From positions 35,329 through 99,328 of the forward strand of contig CAKZVD010000024.1 in NCBI GenBank assembly GCA_937922085.1: DNA of 64,000 bases, written 5' to 3'. The notes beneath the pieces were generated by a model. It searched no databases, was not told the DNA's origin, and was given only the letters and a program-made list of their open reading frames with translations. Position 1 is the stretch's first letter. Every line of letters starts with the position of its first letter. Shown piece by piece: positions 17,070-25,704 of the stretch. A program made the position numbers and the translations under genes. Origin of the DNA: an uncultured Tenacibaculum sp. GTDB lineage: Bacteria > Bacteroidota > Bacteroidia > Flavobacteriales > Flavobacteriaceae.

Positions 17070-18605
17070 ATGGTAAAATATTTTACTAAAAGAACGCTTT
17101 TGTTTGCATTAACATTTAGCGTTCATTTTTTTTATGCGCAAGAAAAAAATTCAAATAAAAAAGTTCAAAAAGGATTTGCTCAATTAGATTTTCTATCTAT
17201 TAAAATGCCTTTTGAGGAACCCAATATGGATTTTACAGGAATTCACTATAACTTAAAATTAAATGACTGGGCATATACTGGTTTAGGTTTTTACGGTGCT
17301 GTAGGTGGTATTCGAGGCGGCTTTTTTACTTTAGGTATTAATGCTGGTATTAAATATAACTTAACTGAAAAGTTATTTATTGATAGTGGTATCCATTTTG
17401 GTGGTGGCGGTGGTGCTTCTGCTCCTGATGGTGGTGGTGCTTTTATATTACCTCACTTTAATGTAGGATATGATTTTAATCATTTTGCAATTACTTCAGG
17501 TTGGAGTTATGTAAACTTCTTTGATGGAGGTACTATTAAAAATCATCAATTTTATGCTGCTGTTCAAATCCCTTTATCTTTTAATTATTCAGATTTTAGT
17601 AGTAGAGAAAAACAGTTTTCTATAGATGATTTAAAACTTACTGATTGGAAAGAACCTTCTAATAGACTCTCTTTAATGGTACATTTAAATAATTTATCCG
17701 TTAAAGGTGATTCTCAATTCTCTACAGGTGCCCCTATTAAAGGAAGAACAATGCGTTTAGCTGGTTTTGAATTAAATTCTTTTATAAATAAAGATTGGTT
17801 CTTTTTTGTAAAAGCGGATGGTGCTTACAGCGGAATTCCCGCTGGTTACATGGACATATTTTTAGGTGGAGGATATCATTTATCTATGAATAAAAATAGA
17901 ACAAACATTCAAGCAAAATTCGGAATTGGTGCCGGTGGTGGTGGTGGTGTTGATACTAAAGGTGGTTTTTTAATTTACCCTGATATCTCTTTAGAACAAA
18001 AAATATTTGATAACATTTATCTTTCTATTAATAAAGGATATTTAATGAGTCCAGATTCTCATTTTCTATCTTCTACCTTAGGTTTTGGTTTAAAGTATTA
18101 TGTAGAAAATGGTGGAACGGTTTCTACTAAGAATGAATTTTCGAAAGCTACCTTTAAAGGTGTTCAAACCATTGTTAAACAAGATTGGTATTTTGATGCT
18201 CAAAGAAATGGTAATTTCGAACAAGATATGCATCAAATTTCATTACAAATAAACTTTTTCCTTAATAAATACATATACGGTACTGGTCAAACTTCATTTG
18301 CCAATTTTGGTGATGCTGGTGCATATGCAGAAGGAATTGTTGGGCTTGGTGTACAATCAAATCCTTTCTTTAATAATAAAATAACTGCTTTTGCACAAGT
18401 ATTAGGTGGTGCTGCTGGTGGTGGTGGTATTAGTACTGGTGAAGGACTTATAGTTAAACCCAGTATCGGGATTAATTATACCGTTTCTAAAAACTTAAGT
18501 TTAAGAGGTGGGTTAGGTTATGTAAAAGCACGTGGCGGACAGTTAAGTACTACATTTGCTAACTTTGGTATTAGTTATGATATTTCATATTTAATTGCTA
18601 AATAA
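17070..18605 (+). CDS. Glycine-rich outer membrane beta-barrel-like protein
   Basis: A 511-residue exported protein, not recognised at family level. The signal peptide is MVKYFTKRTLLFALTFSVHFFYAQ. The mature part is built of long beta-strands. It has at least four poly-Gly loops (HFGGGGGAS, GIGAGGGGG, GGAAGGGG) at similar places in two halves (about 30-190 and 200-340), with a third at the C-terminus (360-511). It therefore looks like a three-unit internal repeat of about 160 residues. The end FGISYDISYLIAK fits a barrel strand. It is translated 8 bases after the SPOR gene. Confidence 0.7.
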   Translation: MVKYFTKRTLLFALTFSVHFFYAQEKNSNKKVQKGFAQLDFLSIKMPFEEPNMDFTGIHYNLKLNDWAYTGLGFYGAVGGIRGGFFTLGINAGIKYNLTEKLFIDSGIHFGGGGGASAPDGGGAFILPHFNVGYDFNHFAITSGWSYVNFFDGGTIKNHQFYAAVQIPLSFNYSDFSSREKQFSIDDLKLTDWKEPSNRLSLMVHLNNLSVKGDSQFSTGAPIKGRTMRLAGFELNSFINKDWFFFVKADGAYSGIPAGYMDIFLGGGYHLSMNKNRTNIQAKFGIGAGGGGGVDTKGGFLIYPDISLEQKIFDNIYLSINKGYLMSPDSHFLSSTLGFGLKYYVENGGTVSTKNEFSKATFKGVQTIVKQDWYFDAQRNGNFEQDMHQISLQINFFLNKYIYGTGQTSFANFGDAGAYAEGIVGLGVQSNPFFNNKITAFAQVLGGAAGGGGISTGEGLIVKPSIGINYTVSKNLSLRGGLGYVKARGGQLSTTFANFGISYDISYLIAK

Positions 18606-18620
18606 GAGTTAAGTTTATTG

Positions 18621-18658
18621 TGATTCTTCTCTTTGTTTAAAAATAAAGAGAAGAATCA
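18621..18658 (+). terminator. Hairpin after the SPOR operon
   Basis: Arms TGATTCTTCTCTTT (18621-18634) and AAAGAGAAGAATCA (18645-18658) pair perfectly with a 10-base loop. The following T-tract is weak. Confidence 0.55.
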
Positions 18659-18732
18659 TAATAACAACTAAAGTTACTTTTGAATTAATTTGTATTAAGA
18701 TTATTATAAAATAAAATCCTGTTTTAGATTTT

Positions 18733-19485
18733 TTAAATTTTTAAATGAGAAGTACTGTTTCTTCCTTTTTCTCTTGGATATAATTCACATAAAGGTTCTG
18801 TTTGAACTACTTCTTTTGTTTCAATATTTAATGCTGATAACTTTCCTTTAAATGCTGCTCCTGTATCTACATTCCAAACATTACAACCTTGCATTGGAAC
18901 ACTTACATTATAATGAGTTGTTGGTGTATGTCCTATATAAATTTCTTTAAATAACAACAACCTCTTAGGGTATAATACTGAATCTTTATCAGTAAATTTA
19001 TTAGTTGCTAATGCTACTTCCCATAAAGTTCTATCCCAATTATAATTTGATTCATGTACTTCTTTTGCAGGACCATGCATTGAGGTAAATCCTGCATGAA
19101 TAAACAACCTGTTTTCAGTATCTACATAAAATAATCTCATTTGTTCTAAAAACTGTAAGTGTCTTTTCTTTTCTTTATGTGTATATCTCTTATAGCTTTC
19201 AATAGTCATTTTTCCTCCATGAAACAACCAAATATCGTTTGTTTCTCCAGATTTTAACCAGTTTTCACAATATACATCATGATTTCCTTTTATAAAAATA
19301 CAATCACACCTAGTTTCTAAATCAATCAAATAATCTAAAACCTGAGCAGATTCACTCCAACCATCTACATAATCTCCTAAAAAAATAAGTTGATCGTTGT
19401 AAGATAATTTTAATCTTTCTATCAGTTGTTCTAATGCTTTTAATCCGCCATGAATGTCTCCTATTGTAAATGTTCTTTGTTTCAT
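18733..19485 (-). CDS. Calcineurin-like (PPP-type) metallophosphatase
   Basis: A 250-residue cytosolic phosphatase. Metal-binding motifs are GDIHGG (residues 8-13), GDYVDG (37-42) and GNHD (about 67-70), with further His in HAGF and GHTPTTHYN. This is the PrpA/PphA or ApaH-like class, so Ser/Thr phosphoprotein or dinucleoside tetraphosphate are both possible substrates. No linked kinase was seen. It stands alone between unrelated genes. Confidence 0.85.
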   Translation of the reverse strand: MKQRTFTIGDIHGGLKALEQLIERLKLSYNDQLIFLGDYVDGWSESAQVLDYLIDLETRCDCIFIKGNHDVYCENWLKSGETNDIWLFHGGKMTIESYKRYTHKEKKRHLQFLEQMRLFYVDTENRLFIHAGFTSMHGPAKEVHESNYNWDRTLWEVALATNKFTDKDSVLYPKRLLLFKEIYIGHTPTTHYNVSVPMQGCNVWNVDTGAAFKGKLSALNIETKEVVQTEPLCELYPREKGRNSTSHLKI

Positions 19486-19581
19486 AACTAACTTATTTTT
19501 TCTTTTAAATTTTCAAATTAAACGTTTGTAATATTCTCAAAAATTATCAAAATGAAACAACTTGATGATTTTTGAGTTGTA

Positions 19582-21345
19582 TCATTTATTTTTAGAAGAA
19601 ATTTTACTTTTCTTAGGTACAAAATAAACTTTTTTGATTTTATTATTATCAATATGATAAATTGCTACAGCCTCAATTATTCTATTACCAAACTGAACTC
19701 GTTCTTCATCTATAACAGTATTACCATAAACAATTCTATTTACTAATTCGCAATGTAAATTGGGCGTATTATCAAACATTTTTGAATACCTTTTTCGCAT
19801 TATTTCTTTCCCTTTATATTTTAATTCATTAGGGAAATTATAAACCTCAACATTTTCATCATATACATCTAAAAAAGCATCAATATCTCTAAAATTATAA
19901 GCATTTAACTGTCGTTGTGCTAAATCTTCAGGAGAATCTTTTAGTATCTCATTTGGATCAAATACAGTTCCTTTATTAATAACCGTATTAATTTTAGTAA
20001 GGTTCTCTATATTCTCAATAGGATTGGCATTCAATAAAACAAGATTTGCTTTTTTACCAACACTAACGGTTCCAAATTCATTTTCTTTATCTAAAATTTT
20101 TGCTCCATTTATTGTTGATGCTTGCATAATTTTCCAAGTATCCATACCACTCTTTTTCATTTCAAGTACCTCTTCTAAATACGATGAAGCATGAAGCGTA
20201 CCTATATTACCTGCATCTGTACCTGTCGCAATTAAAACTCCTGCATCTGATAATTTTTTAAGGTTTAATGATTCTATAGACTTTGTTTTTTTAAATCTAG
20301 TAATAAATTTTTCAGTATTAACATATTTTTTCTTTTTATTAATTTGTATTGTATCAGGTAAATGCTTCAAATCTAACAAGCTTCCTAGTTGATATGGATT
20401 CGCTTTTTGCAATTTATGGGCATTTGAATGATGTTTATGACCATATGTATTAATATACCCATCAGAAACAACTAATGTTGGTGAAAGAATCGTTTTCTTT
20501 TTCTTCATTAATTGTATAAAATCATCTTTTAAAACTTCATCTGAAACACTATGTACTAAATAATCAGCACCATTTTCTACAGATAATTGTGCAGTAATTC
20601 TACTAGTAGCATGTATCGCTATTTTCAAGTTATTTTTATGTGCTTCATCAATAATAGCTTTTATTACAGGTAGATTTTTTCGAGCACTCTGTGCTATTGT
20701 TTCTCCTTTTGATATTCTTGTTATATACCATATTTTAATAAAATCTGGATTATAAGGTAACTGCTCTCTAACTGCATTAACACCAGCTTCAATGGTCTCT
20801 GTTAAAATAAAAGGTTGATCTTTACCCAAGTCTTTATACACACTAGGCAAATACGTTGTTAATAAAGGTCCTGTCATTAAAATTTTGGGCGCGAATTTTT
20901 TATCTACAAACTCTTTACGTTGTTCTAGAAAATTATACGTAGCACCTACATCAATCAATGTCGTAATTCCATTTTTTAGATACCTTTTCAGTTTATTTTC
21001 CATGTCACTTTTTGTTAAAGCTATTTCTTTATCATATGGCATAAACTTTCGTAAATCAATAGCATCTGGACGTGCATATACTCCTCCATTTTGAAAGAAA
21101 TGTATATGAGAATCAATTAACCCAGGGGTAAGATATTTTCCTGTTCCATCAATTGTAATCGCATTTTCAGGAAGTTTTATTTTTTTATTTTTTTGAATAT
21201 TTGAAATCCTATCTCCTGTAATAACAACGGTTTGATTAGGAGTTAATTTTTCATTTTCAACATCAACTACAGTTACATTAGTAATATATGTTTGTGAAAA
21301 AAGAGAGAAAGAAGAAATTAGAAATAGTAAAAAATATTTATTCAT
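19582..21345 (-). CDS. Secreted amidohydrolase with C-terminal SnoaL/NTF2-like domain
   Basis: A 587-residue exported protein. The signal peptide is MNKYFLLFLISSFSLFSQ. The amidohydrolase TIM barrel (about 20-460) resembles imidazolonepropionase-like/prolidase enzymes: metal His in GLIDSHIHFF, IHATSR and LVHSVSD, and catalytic Asp in GTDAGN. Residues about 470-587 (RQLNAYNFRDIDAFLDVYDE onward) are a SnoaL-like/NTF2 cone fold domain. That fusion is uncommon in my recollection. The substrate is unknown; imide or dipeptide hydrolysis is likely. Confidence 0.82.
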   Translation of the reverse strand: MNKYFLLFLISSFSLFSQTYITNVTVVDVENEKLTPNQTVVITGDRISNIQKNKKIKLPENAITIDGTGKYLTPGLIDSHIHFFQNGGVYARPDAIDLRKFMPYDKEIALTKSDMENKLKRYLKNGITTLIDVGATYNFLEQRKEFVDKKFAPKILMTGPLLTTYLPSVYKDLGKDQPFILTETIEAGVNAVREQLPYNPDFIKIWYITRISKGETIAQSARKNLPVIKAIIDEAHKNNLKIAIHATSRITAQLSVENGADYLVHSVSDEVLKDDFIQLMKKKKTILSPTLVVSDGYINTYGHKHHSNAHKLQKANPYQLGSLLDLKHLPDTIQINKKKKYVNTEKFITRFKKTKSIESLNLKKLSDAGVLIATGTDAGNIGTLHASSYLEEVLEMKKSGMDTWKIMQASTINGAKILDKENEFGTVSVGKKANLVLLNANPIENIENLTKINTVINKGTVFDPNEILKDSPEDLAQRQLNAYNFRDIDAFLDVYDENVEVYNFPNELKYKGKEIMRKRYSKMFDNTPNLHCELVNRIVYGNTVIDEERVQFGNRIIEAVAIYHIDNNKIKKVYFVPKKSKISSKNK

Positions 21346-21365
21346 ATTTTATGTTTATTTTTTTG

Positions 21366-21373
21366 CAAATCTA
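21366..21373 (-). promoter_or_regulatory. -7 box for the amidohydrolase gene
   Basis: On the minus strand TAGATTTG matches TAnnTTTG, 20 bases upstream of the start codon at 21345. It also shows that the amidohydrolase can be transcribed independently of the ADP-ribose gene array ending at 21444. Confidence 0.4.
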
Positions 21374-21443
21374 TTATATATAAATAAGATATTGAAAAGA
21401 ACTTTTAATACGATTTACTTTTAAATTAGTATACAAAATAATT

Positions 21444-22265
21444 TCATATTAAACTTATTTCTTCTTCTAACATGTTTAAAAAATCTAAAATAGTACCTCT
21501 GTAAGAATAAAACCTTTTTTTATCTTTAAAATTATCAGTAAAACTATTGTCTTCTAGATTTACATCAACTACATAACCTCCATACTGTAATGTCTGTTTT
21601 ACCAATCTATTGGGTAAATTAGTTGCTCCAGAGCTTCCTAAAATGATTAATAATCCTGAATTTTTAGCTATTTTTAATGTAGTATATAATTTAAATATTC
21701 GCTCGTTATAAAATTCATCAAACCACAAAATATTAGGTCTTGTATCTTCTCCACATTTAGGACATACTAAGAGTTTCTTTTCATCATGCGTTAAATCTTC
21801 ATCTATTGCTTTTAACGGAATACTTTTAGGTATTTCATAAATATCTTTTGAACATTCTACCGAACAACGCATTTCTCTTAAATTACCATGGATTTCGTAT
21901 ACCGTATCTAAACCTGATCTTTGATGTAGATTATCTATATTTTGAGTAATTAAATGAAACCTTTCTGATATCCTTTTTTCTAATTCAACCAATTTATAGT
22001 GTGCTTCATTTGGATTTGCATCTGCAAACATCTTTTTTCTAAAGAACGTGTATTGCCAAACTTCATCAGCATTTTTAGAAAAATGTTCGAATGTACCAAA
22101 TGATTCTGGTTTATAATGTTTTGTTCCTTTTATCCAAATACCATCTGTCCCTCTATATGTAGGTATTCCACTCGCTGATGAAATTCCTGCTCCTGTTAAA
22201 AAAGTTATATTATTCCTTTTTTGTATGCTTATTGCTTTTTGTATTGCTTCTTTTAATTCTTTCAT
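21444..22265 (-). CDS. Sir2-family NAD-dependent deacylase (last gene of the ADP-ribose array)
   Basis: A 273-residue sirtuin that uses NAD+ and yields nicotinamide and O-acyl-ADP-ribose. The NAD-binding motifs are TGAGISSASGIPTYRG and TQNIDNLH; the catalytic His is in YEIHGN. Zinc ligands are CSVEC and CPKCG. The nucleotide-binding GTS motif is changed to GSSGATNLP, and the usual VExA stretch is absent. Residues FDEFYN replace the common FGE segment. It is the final gene of the continuous minus-strand array. Macrodomain proteins of the array could consume its O-acetyl-ADP-ribose. ADP-ribosyltransferase activity is possible but not shown. Confidence 0.9.
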   Translation of the reverse strand: MKELKEAIQKAISIQKRNNITFLTGAGISSASGIPTYRGTDGIWIKGTKHYKPESFGTFEHFSKNADEVWQYTFFRKKMFADANPNEAHYKLVELEKRISERFHLITQNIDNLHQRSGLDTVYEIHGNLREMRCSVECSKDIYEIPKSIPLKAIDEDLTHDEKKLLVCPKCGEDTRPNILWFDEFYNERIFKLYTTLKIAKNSGLLIILGSSGATNLPNRLVKQTLQYGGYVVDVNLEDNSFTDNFKDKKRFYSYRGTILDFLNMLEEEISLI

Positions 22266-22301
22266 TTCATTTTTACTAATTTCAAGCTAACTGTTTTTCA
22301 T

Positions 22302-23075
22302 TTAAAAACCACCTTTATCATTCTTTAATGGACTTTCAAATATTTTCCAATCTGTCATTTTTTGTGATTTACCATCGGTATTCATTGGTAAAAATCTAAC
22401 CTTATACTTTGAATTCCGATTAAAAGTGAAAGCTCCTGAGCACATTCCGTGTCCAACATAAAGTTCTTCTTTTCTACCTTTTAAATAATAAACTGTTTTC
22501 ACTTTTCTATCTATATCTACAACTTCTGTTCGATACCATATTTCCGATTTTGATTTATCTTTAATACTAAAAATTGCACCTGCAGATGGTCCACAACCAA
22601 AATGTACAATATTGGTCTTTTTAAACTGAATATTTAAGTTAAAATCTATAATAGGCTTTAACTTTTTATTTGTCGTTCTCCAATATACTTTTTCAAATTT
22701 CTTTTTTTCTTTATTATATTGCTTCATCTCTCTACTCTCTTCTTCAGTTTCATCAGAGTATTTTAGATAATATATTGTATTCTTCTTTAACTCTCTCGTT
22801 AAACTAAAAATAGCTTGACTTAATTGCATGTTTCCTTTTAAAATTTCTTCCAATTTTAATTTAACCTCATCTCCTTTTTCGCTTTGCAAGTAAATTATTC
22901 TATTTTTAAAACTATTAATTGTTTTTTGACTAAAATAATAACCTTGTATTATAAACATGGAATTTAAACTAATCTCTTTTTGTTGAGGAAAGAATTGCAT
23001 GCCGCTTGAAGAACAATCAGCAAAAATTGTTTTAGTACCTATAATTAAGAGTAAAATAAACATGATTTTTTTCAT
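22302..23075 (-). CDS. Unknown secreted protein inside the ADP-ribose array
   Basis: Not recognised. I start at the ATG 23073-23075 (MKKIMFILLLIIGTKTIFA), which gives a signal peptide cut before DCSSSG; the longer frame would put 11 charged residues before it. The 257-residue product is predicted exported, beta-rich and Lys-rich, with Cys residues in DCSSSG, HFGCGPSAG and GHGMCSG that could form disulfides. It is the only clear exported product among about 20 intracellular enzymes. It may be a passenger gene or a lipid/envelope factor; no function is proposed. Confidence 0.65.
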   Translation of the reverse strand: MKKIMFILLLIIGTKTIFADCSSSGMQFFPQQKEISLNSMFIIQGYYFSQKTINSFKNRIIYLQSEKGDEVKLKLEEILKGNMQLSQAIFSLTRELKKNTIYYLKYSDETEEESREMKQYNKEKKKFEKVYWRTTNKKLKPIIDFNLNIQFKKTNIVHFGCGPSAGAIFSIKDKSKSEIWYRTEVVDIDRKVKTVYYLKGRKEELYVGHGMCSGAFTFNRNSKYKVRFLPMNTDGKSQKMTDWKIFESPLKNDKGGF

Positions 23076-23126
23076 AATATTAATTTTTACCTTTTCTTCA
23101 AATATCATTCCATTAACTTTATTTTC

Positions 23127-23735
23127 TTAATAATCCCAAATTAATCCTTTTTCATTTAATCTATATTGAAATTTTTGAGTGTCTCCAAACTCTTTATAAT
23201 CTTTATAATTCCCAAAAATAACTTCATCAAATGCTAAAAACATTTGATTAGAAGCTATATGAAAAGGCATACGTCCGCAACCTGTACAAAGACCTGGTAT
23301 AGCAACTGTATGTATTTCTTCATGTTTTTTAGCAGCAATTAAAATAGCTTTCATTGCTAAATAAGCATTTACAGAAGTTGCTATATTAAAACTCATAGGA
23401 ACGCGCATTGTTGGTACTGAAATTAAGTATGGAATCTCTTTATTTTTTGTAGGTATAATCATTGATTTACCCACAAGTAACTCTCGTTCTTCTAATTCAG
23501 AAATTCTACGCTGTAATTCATCTTGCATATGCCATCCAAAAGTTTCAGATAAATGTATATCCAATCCTCCATCCATAAACCCAAATGAATTTGCCGGACT
23601 TACAATAGCATCACATTTAACTTTTACAATATCTTCATGAATAACCTCTACATTATCAAAATTTCCAAAATCTTTTTTCCAAGCTTCTCCTAGCCCTTCT
23701 TCTTTATATACTAGTTTTATTTTTAATTCTTTCAT
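23127..23735 (-). CDS. Macrodomain (ADP-ribose-binding) protein
   Basis: A 202-residue macrodomain protein. The N-terminal strand leads to VKCDAIVSPANSFGFMDGGLD, the ADP-ribose adenine/distal-ribose site; the phosphate loop is TVAIPGLCTGCGRMPF. The family is often annotated as Appr-1''-p processing or tail-type macrodomain. A decayed paralogue of its C-terminus lies at 33108-33338, at the other end of the array. It may bind or hydrolyse ADP-ribose or its phosphate esters. It follows the oxygenase gene, with a CAATGGGTT hairpin between them. Confidence 0.88.
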   Translation of the reverse strand: MKELKIKLVYKEEGLGEAWKKDFGNFDNVEVIHEDIVKVKCDAIVSPANSFGFMDGGLDIHLSETFGWHMQDELQRRISELEERELLVGKSMIIPTKNKEIPYLISVPTMRVPMSFNIATSVNAYLAMKAILIAAKKHEEIHTVAIPGLCTGCGRMPFHIASNQMFLAFDEVIFGNYKDYKEFGDTQKFQYRLNEKGLIWDY

Positions 23736-23763
23736 AATACAATTTTTATGTAACTAATCATGA

Positions 23764-23783
23764 CAATGGGTTAAAACCCATTG
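23764..23783. repeat. Palindromic hairpin CAATGGGTT/AACCCATTG inside the operon
   Basis: Nine-bp arms with a 2-base loop between the oxygenase and macrodomain genes. No T-run follows on the minus strand, so it is not an evident terminator. It resembles the core of the terminator at 10069-10104 and may be an interspersed palindrome or an mRNA-stability element. Confidence 0.6.
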
Positions 23784-23802
23784 ATTCCTCAATACTTTAC
23801 GA

Positions 23803-24351
23803 TTAAATTCTCTTATACATTATATCCGTTCGTAACACATACTTCTCTCCAGAAATAACTTCTTTTCCTTCATGACGCAAACGATGTCTGAAAACTAAGG
23901 CTGTTCCCTTTTTAGGTGTAACCGTAAACAACTTTCTAAATTCCGTTTCACCACCTTCAAAATCATCATTCAAATAAATTAAAAAGGAAAACAGACTTTC
24001 TTCATTTAAATCTCTTTTATAACTACCATCTATATGCATTTTAAATCGTTGTCCTTTTGAATATTTATATACTCTAAACATTTCGTTTAAACCTAATGAT
24101 TCATAAAAACCTATTTTCTTAGGAATATGTTCGTCCATTCGTTTCCAAAAATCGATTGCTAATGGTTCATCAAAGAACATATAACGATCATTATTTCGAA
24201 CTCCTTTAAGCATAGTTTGTTCACCATCAATATTTACTTTTGCTTCTTCAAATTGTTGTTTTTTATACTCTGATAAATAAGAATTACATTCTTCCTCTGA
24301 AAGAAAGTTTTCTAATAAAAATACCTCGTCGTGTAATTGTAGCTTTTTCAT
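23803..24351 (-). CDS. 2-oxoglutarate/Fe(II) oxygenase, prolyl-4-hydroxylase type
   Basis: A 182-residue dioxygenase. Iron ligands are visible as HID in RFKMHIDGSYKR and the distal His in FRHRLRHEGKEV. The 2-oxoglutarate-binding Arg/Lys is near YVLRTDIMY. The FLIYLNDDFEGGETEF segment is characteristic of the P4Hc class. It may hydroxylate a protein or nucleic acid; members also occur in phage and nucleic-acid modification contexts. Its presence in an ADP-ribose array is unusual and its target unknown. Confidence 0.85.
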   Translation of the reverse strand: MKKLQLHDEVFLLENFLSEEECNSYLSEYKKQQFEEAKVNIDGEQTMLKGVRNNDRYMFFDEPLAIDFWKRMDEHIPKKIGFYESLGLNEMFRVYKYSKGQRFKMHIDGSYKRDLNEESLFSFLIYLNDDFEGGETEFRKLFTVTPKKGTALVFRHRLRHEGKEVISGEKYVLRTDIMYKRI

Positions 24352-24372
24352 TCTCCTTCTTAAATTAATTAT

Positions 24373-24636
24373 TTAAACATTCATATATGGCTTACAAATT
24401 ATCCAAGCTTTATCTGTATTTTCTGAAGCCTCTTTTAGTCTTTTTGATGCTTCTAATAATTCATATGAAAGTTTTTCTCTATTTCTATCTTTATCAGCTA
24501 AAGAATCTTTATCCAATTTTTTTGATAATAAATTAAGAAACTCTGATAATGAATCATATCGTAAATCACCTAATTCTATTGATAATTTTTCAAATCCTTC
24601 TTTATAATTATCTAGATATTTTTTATGTTTTTCCAT
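24373..24636 (-). CDS. Unknown small helical protein
   Basis: An 87-residue, highly charged, probably all-helical protein (DNYKEGFEKLSIELG, LNLLSKKLDKDSLADKDRN, LSYELLEASKRLKEASE). There is no signal peptide or Cys pair. It sits between the third ADP-ribosylglycohydrolase and the oxygenase with 21- and 72-base gaps. It could be a small partner subunit; no homologue is recognised. Confidence 0.55.
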   Translation of the reverse strand: MEKHKKYLDNYKEGFEKLSIELGDLRYDSLSEFLNLLSKKLDKDSLADKDRNREKLSYELLEASKRLKEASENTDKAWIICKPYMNV

Positions 24637-24708
24637 TTTATACTTTTTATTACAAGCTTACACCTCTATTTATTCTTATTTAAAAAACAATCTATTTATA
24701 AATATTTT

Positions 24709-25656
24709 TTATGATTCTAATGACAAATAAAACCTTGAAACTAAATCAGTAATTTCTTCTTTTTTAGCAATACCGTTTATCCATTTTTCAGGTATATTAT
24801 TCCAACCATAATACATACCAGCCAAACCTCCATTAATTGCAGCAGTTGTATCTGTATCTCCTCCTAAATTAACGGAACTTAATACTGATTCAGAGTAACT
24901 ACTCGAATTCATAAAGCACCATATTGAACTTTCAATAGAGTCTAATACATATCCTTTTGAATTAATCTCTTCAATTGGATACTTATAAACTTTATTATTA
25001 AGTATTTTTTCAAATAATTTTACCTCTTCTTTATTAAAACCCTTTAATACTATAAAATCATTTACTTTTTTTTGCATCTTAGAATATGCTGATACTTTAT
25101 TTTCTCCTGACAGCAATAAAATTCCAAATTCAACAAAAATGAAACATGAAATAATAGATCTAAAATGTGCATGAGTAATACTTGAAACTTCTTTAATTAC
25201 ATTAAATCGAATATTTATATTTTCCTCTTTGTATAGAAAAAACACCAGAGGTAAAATTCTCATTAAAGAACCATTACCATTGTTCTCAGGAAAAAACTCA
25301 CCACTAAACTTAGCTTTTTCTCCTTTTATTATTCTATAAAGACTTCTTCTTGTCGTTCCTCCAATATCAAATACCTTATCATGAGCTCCCCAATATCCGT
25401 TTTGATACCATTTAACAAAAGTCTGTCCTATGTCTTCTATATCATATTTTCTTGTAAGGCTTTCTGCTGTACAAAACATCATTGAACTATCATCTGAAAA
25501 AGTTCCTGCTGGTTGATTCCAACACAGATATTCTAAATAATCTTTTACAGGGTTTGTTGTCAAATAATCTCTCGACTTAAACTCTACTGGTACTCCTAAT
25601 GCATCTCCAATAGCCTGTCCAAAGAATGCTTCTTTAATTTTTTTTGCTAGATTCAT
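24709..25656 (-). CDS. ADP-ribosylglycohydrolase (DraG/ARH family), copy 3
   Basis: A 315-residue hydrolase that removes ADP-ribose from modified acceptors. Family signatures: GQAIGDALGVPVEF near residue 14, TFSDDSSMM (metal Asp pair), GNGSLMRI, HAHFRS, and the C-terminal NLGGDTDTTAAINGG binuclear Mg site. Length and motifs are intact. It is closely similar to the 319-residue copy at 30654-31613 (shared PVEFKSRDYL, NGNGSLMRI, VISxxxVEF), so the two arose by duplication within the array. Confidence 0.93.
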   Translation of the reverse strand: MNLAKKIKEAFFGQAIGDALGVPVEFKSRDYLTTNPVKDYLEYLCWNQPAGTFSDDSSMMFCTAESLTRKYDIEDIGQTFVKWYQNGYWGAHDKVFDIGGTTRRSLYRIIKGEKAKFSGEFFPENNGNGSLMRILPLVFFLYKEENINIRFNVIKEVSSITHAHFRSIISCFIFVEFGILLLSGENKVSAYSKMQKKVNDFIVLKGFNKEEVKLFEKILNNKVYKYPIEEINSKGYVLDSIESSIWCFMNSSSYSESVLSSVNLGGDTDTTAAINGGLAGMYYGWNNIPEKWINGIAKKEEITDLVSRFYLSLES

Positions 25657-25704
25657 TCCTTTTATTTTTAATAATATAAATAATGTTTCAAAATCTCTTC
25701 TTTA

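Noticed and set aside
21444..22265. SirTM-type sirtuin with GcvH-L and lipoate ligase
   Set aside because: No GcvH-like or lipoyl ligase gene is nearby and the catalytic motifs are those of an ordinary sirtuin with TQNIDNLH.
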